Positions 8,978 through 15,136 of a stretch of 37,924 nucleotides of DNA are shown piece after piece. Numbering within the stretch: the stretch's first letter is position 1; the number at the start of each line of letters is the position of its first letter. The stretch is taken from contig DYPS01000012.1 in NCBI GenBank assembly GCA_020719775.1, positions 1 to 37,924 on the forward strand. Direction: 5' to 3'. The notes under the pieces were generated by a model that had not been told where the DNA came from, searched no databases, and saw only the letters and a program-made list of their open reading frames with translations. The stretch is from Desulfosporosinus sp. GTDB lineage: Bacteria > Campylobacterota > Campylobacteria > Campylobacterales > Arcobacteraceae. The translations under genes were made by a program, and so were the position numbers.

Positions 8978-9895
8978 ATGAAAAAGACACTAATGGCGAT
9001 GGTTCTTGTGACCGCCTCACTTTTTGGGCAAACATATGACTTAAAACCTATCCACATAACGAAAGATATCACTTGTATTATAGGTGACCTCAATCCTCCA
9101 ACAAAAGAGAATAAAGGTTTTGTATCTAATATGTGTTATGTGAATATTGGAGATAGTTTGGTGGTGCTTGATGCTGGACCTACTTACAGATTTGCAGAGG
9201 ATTTTTATGATTTGATGAAAAAAGAGTATCCAAAACTTGAAGTTTCCCATGTTATTTTATCAAATTTTCATGATGACAGAGTACAAGGAGCTGGTTTCTT
9301 TCAAGAAAAAGGGGCAAAAATAGTGGGATATAAAAATCTTAACGAGGATATCAAAGGAAATTTGGATAAATTTGAGCGGATGAAAATGATTTTAAATCCA
9401 GAATTTTTAAAAGGAACTACAATTCCAAAAGCTGATTTGCTTGTGGAAAATGGCTATGAGATTAAAGGTTCAAAGAAAACACTTACGATTGTCAAACCAA
9501 GCCGTGTAAGCGAAGAGAAAAGTGATATAGCGATATATTCAAAAAGTGATAGTTTCTTATTTGTTGGAAATATTGTTTTTAACGGAAGGATGATTAATTA
9601 TACAAAAAACTCTTCAGTTGATGGGTGGATAGAAGCTTTGGAAAATCTTGCAAAAATGGATGCAAAATATCTTTTAGGTGGACATGGGAAAGAGTATGAT
9701 GCAAAGAGTTATCAAACAACTTTAGAGTATTTAAAAACATTGAGAACTGGTGTCAAAAAAGGGTATGAAGAGGGAGTAAGTGCAATAGAGATGGGTAAAG
9801 TGGTCGATACGAAAAAATTTAATTTTTTGTACTATTACGAACAACTTAATTATGGAAATATCCAAAATCTTTACAATCAACTTGAATGGCAGTAA
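8978..9895 (+). CDS. Exported metallo-beta-lactamase-fold protein with degenerate metal site
   Basis: A 305-residue protein with a signal peptide (MKKTLMAMVLVTASLFG) and the MBL fold. The normal HxHxDH motif reads N96-F-H98-D-D100-R101, so the first and last histidines are replaced. The GD motif of the fourth metal ligand reads VGN (Asn198). The last motif keeps His236 in LGGHGKEY, and the strand VVLDAGPT is normal. Resemblance is to the MBL-fold group seen beside quinoprotein or sulfur-oxidation genes. It may bind one metal ion or none; hydrolase activity is doubtful. It sits between the permease and the small thioredoxin, inside the metal/oxyanion cluster, and is exported, so a periplasmic binding or redox role is possible. 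Confidence 0.78.
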   Translation: MKKTLMAMVLVTASLFGQTYDLKPIHITKDITCIIGDLNPPTKENKGFVSNMCYVNIGDSLVVLDAGPTYRFAEDFYDLMKKEYPKLEVSHVILSNFHDDRVQGAGFFQEKGAKIVGYKNLNEDIKGNLDKFERMKMILNPEFLKGTTIPKADLLVENGYEIKGSKKTLTIVKPSRVSEEKSDIAIYSKSDSFLFVGNIVFNGRMINYTKNSSVDGWIEALENLAKMDAKYLLGGHGKEYDAKSYQTTLEYLKTLRTGVKKGYEEGVSAIEMGKVVDTKKFNFLYYYEQLNYGNIQNLYNQLEWQ

Positions 9896-9904
9896 AATAA
9901 GTTT

Positions 9905-9922
9905 AGAGCAACTCGTTGCTCT
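9905..9922 (+). terminator. Hairpin after the MBL-fold gene
   Basis: agagcaac (9905-9912) and gttgctct (9915-9922) are perfect complements around a 2-base centre, or a 7-bp stem with a CTCG loop. It starts 10 bases after the stop codon. The following tract (ctttagtgttt) is only moderately T-rich, so termination may be partial. Confidence 0.45.
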
Positions 9923-9934
9923 CTTTAGTGTTTG

Positions 9935-9972
9935 CTACTTTAACAATTTTTTATAAATTGTGTTAAAAGTAG
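9935..9972 (+). promoter_or_regulatory. Extended dyad in the leader of the small thioredoxin gene
   Basis: ctactttaaca (9935-9945) pairs with tgttaaaagtag (9961-9972) with one bulged base. An alternative inner hairpin pairs acaattt (9943-9949) with aaattgt (9955-9961). The two folds are mutually exclusive, so this could be an operator or an RNA switch; which one is not decided by the sequence. Confidence 0.4.
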
Positions 9973-9985
9973 TCATACAACATTG

Positions 9986-10010
9986 GTCCCTTCAAAAATG
10001 GGACATTTTT
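9986..10010 (+). promoter_or_regulatory. Short GTCCC/GGGAC hairpin with T-tract before the ribosome site
   Basis: gtccc (9986-9990) and gggac (10000-10004) flank a 9-base loop and are followed by attttt. The ribosome site aaagga starts 4 bases later. It resembles a weak attenuator terminator in front of the thioredoxin gene. Confidence 0.3.
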
Positions 10011-10025
10011 AAAGGAAATATAGAT

Positions 10026-10259
10026 ATGAAACTAGAAATTTTAGGAACAGGTTGTGCGAAGTGCAAAACACTTGAAGCGGTGGCAAAAGAGGCGGTAGCA
10101 AAAGTAGGTGGATTTCATCAAGTGATAAAAGTGGATGATATTATGGAGATTATGAAATACAATGTCGTAAGTACCCCTGCACTTGTTATAGATGGTATTG
10201 TAAAAAGTACAGGAAAAGTTTTAAATGTCGATGAAGTGATAGCTTTGATGAATCACTAA
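10026..10259 (+). CDS. Small CxxC thioredoxin-like protein (TM0996/redox-active disulfide family)
   Basis: A compact 77-residue thioredoxin-fold protein. The redox site is GTGCAKC (Cys10, Cys13) directly after the first strand, and the cis-proline loop is STPALVIDG. This length and the GCxKC motif mark the mini-thioredoxin group often found beside ArsP-like permeases and ArsR repressors. It may pass electrons to ArsC or keep metal-binding cysteines reduced; this is inferred from context. The ATG at 10026 is chosen because aaagga lies 10 bases upstream and the fold begins there; the longer frame from 9960 crosses the hairpins. Lys/Glu-rich helices and no signal peptide place it in the cytosol. 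Confidence 0.85.
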   Translation: MKLEILGTGCAKCKTLEAVAKEAVAKVGGFHQVIKVDDIMEIMKYNVVSTPALVIDGIVKSTGKVLNVDEVIALMNH

Positions 10260-10342
10260 TGAAAAAAGTTTATTAACGTATTAATATATGTAGTGTAATA
10301 TCCTTAATCTTTTAGGAACAAAAATTGCAAGGGAGTTTATCT
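10260..10342. other. Gap before the CDF gene
   Basis: This short AT-rich gap holds ATTAA-CGTA-TTAAT (a small dyad near 10273) and a TAATAT-like hexamer that could be a -10 box. No ATCAA-N6-TTGAT site like the arsC operator is present. Confidence 0.35.
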
Positions 10343-11254
10343 ATGGATAAAAAACAAACTTTACAAAAGGTGATATTTTTGAATATTATTTTGGTAATAG
10401 CAGAGATTTGTGCAGGGATTTTTAGTGGTTCGATGGCACTTATTGCAGATGCTTTTCATAATCTTGGCGATGTTCTAGCACTCTTTATTTCACTCGTTGC
10501 TATCATCTATGGTGCGAAAAAAGCGAGTGAAAATATGACTTTTGGGTATATCAAAGCTGAAATGATGGCAGCATTTATTAATTCAATTTTTTTAATTGTT
10601 ACGATGCTTTTTATCCTTTTTGAATCAATTAGTAGATTTTTTGAGCCCTCCTCAATCAATGCACCTATCGTAATATTTGCTTCACTTTTGGCTCTAGCAG
10701 TCAATGGATATAGCACTTATTTACTCGCTCAAAGCAATATCGGGCATCATCACGACAACTGTGAAGAGGAACATCACCACGAACACAAAGACCTCAATAT
10801 CACTTCGGCATATTTGCATATGTTAGGGGATGCTGTCATATCACTTAGTGTAGCTATTAGTGGAGTGCTTATTTACTTTTTTGGTATTGTGATGATAGAT
10901 ACACTTCTTTCTGTTGTATTTAGTATTTACATTATCAAAGAGACCTATCCGATACTAAAAAAATCATTTTTTGCTTTGATGGATGGTAATAATGTAGATT
11001 TGACAAAAGTGGAAAAGTTGATTTTAGAAGATTCAATGATAAGTTCCATTCATGATTTGCATATTTACAATCCTAATTCAAAAGAGATTTACGGAAGTGT
11101 TCATATAGTTTTAAATGAAAATTTAGAGCTTGAAGCTATAGAAACTATCCTAGAGCATATCAGAATAAGAATTGCAACGGTGGGAATTAGCCATTTTGTT
11201 ATTCAACCTGAAAGTTTGAAATATCATGGAGTGAATTTTTGCAATACTCACTAA
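10343..11254 (+). CDS. Cation diffusion facilitator (CDF) metal exporter
   Basis: A 303-residue CDF protein with six membrane helices and a cytosolic C-terminal domain. The transport-site motifs are visible: HNLGD in helix 2 (IADAFHNLGDVLALF) and HMLGD in helix 5 (AYLHMLGDAVISL), giving the His/Asp tetrahedral site typical of zinc-type CDFs. Between helices 4 and 5 lies a histidine-rich loop, GHHHDNCEEEHHHEHKD, also typical of zinc or cobalt exporters. The start at 10343 follows a strong aaggga(g) site; the TTG at 10325 is upstream of that site. The CzcD-like domain order supports export of Zn or a similar divalent cation. Proximity to the oxyanion genes makes this a mixed metal-resistance cluster. 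Confidence 0.88.
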   Translation: MDKKQTLQKVIFLNIILVIAEICAGIFSGSMALIADAFHNLGDVLALFISLVAIIYGAKKASENMTFGYIKAEMMAAFINSIFLIVTMLFILFESISRFFEPSSINAPIVIFASLLALAVNGYSTYLLAQSNIGHHHDNCEEEHHHEHKDLNITSAYLHMLGDAVISLSVAISGVLIYFFGIVMIDTLLSVVFSIYIIKETYPILKKSFFALMDGNNVDLTKVEKLILEDSMISSIHDLHIYNPNSKEIYGSVHIVLNENLELEAIETILEHIRIRIATVGISHFVIQPESLKYHGVNFCNTH

Positions 11255-11284
11255 AAATAGAGTTTTATAAAAGCAATTCTTGGC

Positions 11285-11290
11285 TATAAT
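11285..11290 (+). promoter_or_regulatory. -10 box, probable sulP promoter
   Basis: A TATAAT hexamer (context ggctataattatcc) in the 165-base gap between the CDF gene and sulP. Transcription from here would give a leader of about 120 bases. No other strong signal or RNA gene was seen in the gap. Confidence 0.4.
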
Positions 11291-11419
11291 TATCCCCTTT
11301 TTATAATCAAGTAAAACAACATATCTCAAATTTTAAAAGATTATATGTAACTTTATAAAACTTATCTATCTCTACTCAAACTTCATAGTAGTATATAGAA
11401 AAAATATTTCGGAGAAAAA

Positions 11420-12916
11420 ATGATTCAAAAATATTTCAAAAAAGAGGAGTGGTTTGGCAATATTCGTGGTGATATTTTATCAGCCATGGTTGTTGCTATC
11501 GCTCTTATTCCTGAAGCAATAGCTTTTAGTGTTATCGCTGGAGTTGACCCAAAAGTTGGGCTATATGCTTCATTCTGTATCGCTGTTGTGATTTCAATTG
11601 TTGGCGGAAGACCTGCTATGATAAGTGCTGCAACTGGTGCCATGGCACTTGTAATGGTATTTCTTGTAAAAGTTCATGGTTTGCAGTATCTTTTAGCTGC
11701 TACTATCTTAACTGGTATTTTTCAGATAGCACTAGCTTATTTTGGAGCAGCTAAATTTATGAGTTTTGTATCTCGTGCTGTTATGGTTGGATTTGTAAAT
11801 GCTTTGGCAATTTTGATTTTTATGGCCCAATTGCCTGAACTTACCAATGTCACTTGGCATGTGTATCTCCTCACATTAGCTGGACTTGGGATTATTTATA
11901 TTTTTCCGTATATCCCAAAACTAGGCAAATTACTCCCCTCCCCACTTGTAGCCATCATCGTTTTGACTCTTGTGGTTTCGTTTATGGGGATAGATGTACG
12001 AACGGTTGGCGATATGGGAACACTCCCTGATACTTTACCACTCTTTTTATTACCAGATGTTCCACTGAATTTTGAGACTTTAGAGATTATTTTTCCATAT
12101 TCATTTGCACTAGCAATCGTAGGGCTTTTAGAATCTCTTATGACTGCAACGATACTCGATGATATGACAGATACAAAAAGTGATAAAAACAAAGAGGCAC
12201 GAGGACAAGGAATAGCAAATATCGCTTCAGGTTGTCTTGGAGGGATGGCAGGATGTGCGATGATAGGACAATCTGTTATCAATGTAAAATCAGGTGGTCG
12301 TGGGAGATTGTCAACTTTTTTAGCGGGAATATTTTTGCTTATTTTAGTAGTTTTTTTAAGTGATTTAGTTTCGATTATCCCAATGGCTGCACTCGTTGCT
12401 GTTATGATTATGGTCTCAATTTCAACATTTCAGTGGGAGTCAATCAAAGGGCTTCAAACTTTACCGCTTTCAACAAATATCGTGATGCTCTCAACTATTG
12501 TTGTTACCGTTTATACCCACAACTTAGCTCTAGGAGTACTTACTGGAGTACTTTTAGCATCACTCTTTTTTGCAAATAAAATTAGTCACTTTATGTATTA
12601 TGAGACTTTTTATGATGAGGAAAGTGACACAAAAAGCTATAAAATAGTAGGGCAAGTTTTTTTTAATAGTAGTGATAAATTTTATGATTTATTTGATTAT
12701 AAAGAGAACGCTACCAATGTTATCATAGATGTTACAAGGGCTCATTTTTGGGATATATCAGCAGTTTTTGCACTTGATAAAGCAGTGATAAAACTCCGAA
12801 AAGAGGGGAAAGCTGTAAGTATCATCGGGCAAAATGAAGCAAGTTCCACTATTATAGATAGATTTGGTATCCATGATAAACCAGAGGAGATTGAAAAAGT
12901 GATGGGTGGACATTGA
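11420..12916 (+). CDS. SulP-family anion transporter with STAS domain
   Basis: A 498-residue SulP (SLC26-like) transporter. The N-terminal part carries the family signature around [26 protein letters not shown], followed by [15 protein letters not shown] and about 10-12 further helices; the C-terminal ~90 residues form a STAS domain ([23 protein letters not shown]). SulP proteins move sulfate, bicarbonate, molybdate or dicarboxylates, usually with Na+ or H+; the substrate here is unresolved. A good ribosome site (ggag) precedes the ATG. Next to chrA and arsC, sulfate or a related oxyanion is a reasonable guess. The TGA overlaps the TTG of the decayed small-thioredoxin frame that follows. Confidence 0.9.
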   Translation: MIQKYFKKEEWFGNIRGDILSAMVVAIALIPEAIAFSVIAGVDPKVGLYASFCIAVVISIVGGRPAMISAATGAMALVMVFLVKVHGLQYLLAATILTGIFQIALAYFGAAKFMSFVSRAVMVGFVNALAILIFMAQLPELTNVTWHVYLLTLAGLGIIYIFPYIPKLGKLLPSPLVAIIVLTLVVSFMGIDVRTVGDMGTLPDTLPLFLLPDVPLNFETLEIIFPYSFALAIVGLLESLMTATILDDMTDTKSDKNKEARGQGIANIASGCLGGMAGCAMIGQSVINVKSGGRGRLSTFLAGIFLLILVVFLSDLVSIIPMAALVAVMIMVSISTFQWESIKGLQTLPLSTNIVMLSTIVVTVYTHNLALGVLTGVLLASLFFANKISHFMYYETFYDEESDTKSYKIVGQVFFNSSDKFYDLFDYKENATNVIIDVTRAHFWDISAVFALDKAVIKLRKEGKAVSIIGQNEASSTIIDRFGIHDKPEEIEKVMGGH

Positions 12917-12996
12917 AAATCAAGATTTTAGTAACAAATAATACAAAATATAATAACCTTTTAAATATTGATGAAATTATAGGGATGATGGGATAA
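12913..12996 (+). pseudogene. Internally deleted remnant of a small thioredoxin gene
   Basis: From a TTG overlapping the sulP stop, a 27-codon frame reads [16 protein letters not shown] then LNIDEIIGMMG and ends TAA, whose last base starts the arsR ATG. Its first part aligns without gaps to the start of the 10026 thioredoxin (ILGTGCAKCKTL against ILVTNNTKYNNL), with both active cysteines replaced by Asn and Tyr. Its last part aligns to that protein's C-terminus (LNVDEVIALM against LNIDEIIGMM). The central ~50 codons are missing. It is best read as a decayed copy kept in frame; it may still couple translation of sulP to arsR. It is too short to search reliably. Confidence 0.6.
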
Positions 12997-13301
12997 TGGA
13001 TATTTTTCTAAAAACGATTGGAGCTCTTAACGATACAACAAGAATACAAATACTGAACTTTATCAACCATCATGAAGAAGTATACGTTTGCGATATAGAA
13101 AACTCATTTGAGATGATACAGTCTCGAATTTCTAGACATCTTAAAATCTTAAAAGATGCAGGTTTTTTGAAAGTTACAAGAGAGGGAAGATGGGCAAAAT
13201 ACTCTATAAGAACTCCGCTAGATAGATTTAGACAGTCTATTTTGGAAGAGATTAGTTATCTCGATCTTCCATTGCCAGCTTTAATAAAAAAAATAAATTA
13301 A
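12996..13301 (+). CDS. ArsR/SmtB-family repressor
   Basis: A 101-residue winged-helix regulator. Helix-turn-helix residues are MIQSRISRHLKILKDAGFL, followed by the wing TREGRWAKYSI. The classical arsenite motif CVC of ArsR is here Y30-V-C32, so only one of the two paired cysteines is present; Cys32 and residues elsewhere might form another type of sensing site. The ATG shares its first base with the stop of the upstream remnant frame (TAATG), suggesting coupled translation with sulP. It is the last gene of the cluster and the obvious candidate to bind the 6373-6400 dyad before arsC. The inducer could be As(III), another thiophilic metal, or something else. Confidence 0.88.
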   Translation: MDIFLKTIGALNDTTRIQILNFINHHEEVYVCDIENSFEMIQSRISRHLKILKDAGFLKVTREGRWAKYSIRTPLDRFRQSILEEISYLDLPLPALIKKIN

Positions 13302-13302
13302 A

Positions 13303-13344
13303 TTTTAATTAATATTGATAGGTTTTAATTAAAATAATTATAAA
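13303..13344 (+). promoter_or_regulatory. Direct repeats and -10 box upstream of the prepilin gene
   Basis: ttttaattaa occurs at 13303-13312 and again at 13323-13332, exactly 20 bases (about two helix turns) apart. The second copy extends into the 12-base palindrome ttttaattaaaa. A TATAAA hexamer follows at 13339-13344. They could be activator sites or simply AT-rich promoter elements. Confidence 0.35.
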
Positions 13345-13385
13345 ATTTCGTTGGTATAAACTCTAAATTATTAAGGATAAAACTT

Positions 13386-13805
13386 ATGAAATCATCTACA
13401 AAATCCTCCGTTATCAGAAAAAAAGGTTTCTCCCTTATTGAACTAATTTTTGCTATTATTATTATTGCTATCATAGCATCTGTTGCCGTTCCTAAACTTA
13501 TGGGAATTAATGAAAAAGCAAAAGCATCAACAATTAATGGGGATATTTCAACGATCATATCTTCCGTTCAAAGCTATTATATGGTACATAAAAAAATAGA
13601 TAAAATTAGTGATTCTATCTCTTTAAATCCATCTATTTGGAACATCTCAGATAAAGAAGTTTCTTTTAAGGAAAACACTAAAGAGTGTATCAAAATCACA
13701 GTCGAGGCTACTAGTATCAATTTAACCATTGATGAAAGTGCTGGTAGTGTTTGTAAAGAACTTTTTGCAAGTGGTATCAGAAATGATATTTTTAATTTAG
13801 AGTGA
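13386..13805 (+). CDS. Type II secretion / type IV pilin-like prepilin
   Basis: A 139-residue prepilin. The type III signal KKG|FSLIEL has Gly before the cleavage site, Phe+1 and Glu+5, followed by a strongly hydrophobic helix (IFAIIIIAIIASVAVPKLM) that anchors the subunit and packs in the filament. The rest resembles small pseudopilins, with two cysteines (KECIKI and SVCKEL) that may form a C-terminal disulfide. Maturation would need a prepilin peptidase, not seen in the window. No assembly ATPase, secretin or other pilin is nearby, so it is an orphan copy. Ribosome site aagga precedes the ATG. Assignment to a specific system (Gsp, Tfp or competence) is not possible. Confidence 0.85.
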   Translation: MKSSTKSSVIRKKGFSLIELIFAIIIIAIIASVAVPKLMGINEKAKASTINGDISTIISSVQSYYMVHKKIDKISDSISLNPSIWNISDKEVSFKENTKECIKITVEATSINLTIDESAGSVCKELFASGIRNDIFNLE

Positions 13806-13814
13806 TTTTAGTAG

Positions 13815-13964
13815 AAAAAGATTCAAGGCAGAACACTCCTCCCAGATACCAAAACACACCACAAGAAAAATTTCCTTGCTATATTCCTATCCTGGGGACT
13901 TGACTTTAAATGCAATTGCAAAGGTCTAAGAAGAGCAATGGAATTGTACAAAAAAGAGTATTAA
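13815..13964 (+). other. Unexplained intergenic stretch with 49 open codons, no start
   Basis: Between the prepilin stop and the convergent 68-residue gene lies a frame open from just after two TAG codons to the TAA at 13962. It has no good start or ribosome site. Its end reads LDFKCNCKGLRRAMELYK, which looks protein-like (two close cysteines, a charged helix), so it may be the tail of a decayed gene. It also contains the 10-base palindrome tgcaattgca (13911-13920). I recognise no family and no RNA gene. Confidence 0.3.
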
Positions 13965-13991
13965 ATTTTTATTAATAATCTTTTACAATCT

Positions 13992-14198
13992 TCATCCACC
14001 TCCACAAAGTCCTCTATAATTTGTATTTTTAATCTTTTCTAAATATACTAAAGTATGCTCTAAAACTTTTTTTTCTTCCACAAGTGGTTGCATTTGACTA
14101 TTTTTATCAGTCAAATTAATTGATTGATTATCAACTAAAGCTAAAACTTCAATCCTAATTTCATCAAGCCTTTTATTTATAATATCTATCATTTTCAT
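13992..14198 (-). CDS. Small coiled-coil protein with CGGG tail, cysK partner
   Basis: A 68-residue protein of unknown function. It is mostly helical and charged, with two coiled-coil-like stretches (MIDIINKRLDEIRIEVLAL and PLVEEKKVLEHTLVYLEKI), and ends in the distinctive tail RGLCGGG with the only cysteine four residues from the end. The ATG overlaps the TAA of cysK by one base (TAATG), with GAGG from the end of cysK as ribosome site, so it is translationally coupled to cysteine synthase. A role tied to cysteine or sulfur handling is possible but is only inferred from position. Base composition matches its neighbours. I found no catalytic motif. Confidence 0.75.
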   Translation of the reverse strand: MKMIDIINKRLDEIRIEVLALVDNQSINLTDKNSQMQPLVEEKKVLEHTLVYLEKIKNTNYRGLCGGG

Positions 14199-15136
14199 TA
14201 TTTTACCTCATCTTTTATATTAAATATTCCTGTACTTAAATATCTTTCTCCACTATCACAAAGTATCGTTACAATTCTTTTGCCTTTATTTTGTGGTTTT
14301 GAGGCTAGCTTTATGGCAGCAGCAACATTTGCTCCACTTGAAATTCCTACCAAAATACCTTCATTTTTCGCAATTCTTATAGTAGTTTCAATCGCTTCAT
14401 CATTTTCAATGGCAATGATTTCATCATAAATAAAAGTATTTAAAGTTTTTGGAATAAATCCAGCACCGATCCCTTGTATTTTATGAGGGGCTGGTTTACC
14501 TCCACCAAGAACATTTGATGCTTGTGGTTCAACTGCTACAATTTGGATCATTGGTATATTTTCTTTGAGTACTTTTCCAACACCACTAATCGTCCCACCA
14601 GTACCAACACCAGCGACAAATATATCAATATTGCTATCCATATCTTTTAATATTTCAAGAGAAGTTGTTCTTTCATGAACAGATGGATTATCTGGATTTG
14701 AAAATTGATCAAGCACGATAGCATTATTAGCCATTTCACATAATTCTTTCGCTTTATTAACAGCACCAGTCATCCCTAAAGATGCTGGTGTTAAAATAAT
14801 ATTTGCTCCGTAAGCTCCAATAAGTTGCCGTCTTTCAAGTGACATAGATTCTGGCATAGTTAAGGTAAGCTTCAATCCAAAACTAGCACAAATTGAAGCA
14901 AGCCCAATTCCTGTATTGCCACTTGTTGGTTCTATGATATGTGTTTCTTGATTTATCCTTCCAGATTTTAAAGCTTGAGCGATCATATTAAGTGCAACTC
15001 TATCTTTTACTGAACTTGATGGATTCATAAATTCACATTTACCATATATTTCTCCGTAAAGTTCTTTGTCTATGTTGTGTAGTCTTACAATTGGTGTGTT
15101 ACCAATAAGTTCACTTACATTATTTGCTATTCTCAT
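14198..15136 (-). CDS. cysK: Cysteine synthase A (O-acetylserine sulfhydrylase)
   Basis: A PLP enzyme of 312 residues that makes L-cysteine from O-acetylserine and sulfide. The PLP lysine lies in SSSVKDR (about residue 42), the substrate loop in [12 protein letters not shown], the phosphate-binding loop in [13 protein letters not shown], and the C-terminal [13 protein letters not shown] is typical. The start overlaps the mutS stop by four bases (ATGA), and the end overlaps the next gene by one base. Fold and length fit CysK; CysM (thiosulfate) is less likely but not excluded. Its place in the same coupled operon as MutS7 is unusual and has no clear metabolic logic. Confidence 0.93.
   Translation of the reverse strand: MRIANNVSELIGNTPIVRLHNIDKELYGEIYGKCEFMNPSSSVKDRVALNMIAQALKSGRINQETHIIEPTSGNTGIGLASICASFGLKLTLTMPESMSLERRQLIGAYGANIILTPASLGMTGAVNKAKELCEMANNAIVLDQFSNPDNPSVHERTTSLEILKDMDSNIDIFVAGVGTGGTISGVGKVLKENIPMIQIVAVEPQASNVLGGGKPAPHKIQGIGAGFIPKTLNTFIYDEIIAIENDEAIETTIRIAKNEGILVGISSGANVAAAIKLASKPQNKGKRIVTILCDSGERYLSTGIFNIKDEVK

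Noticed and set aside
11896-12282. 128-codon open frame on the minus strand
   Set aside because: It lies wholly inside sulP on the opposite strand, has no ribosome site, and its composition is the shadow of a hydrophobic gene.
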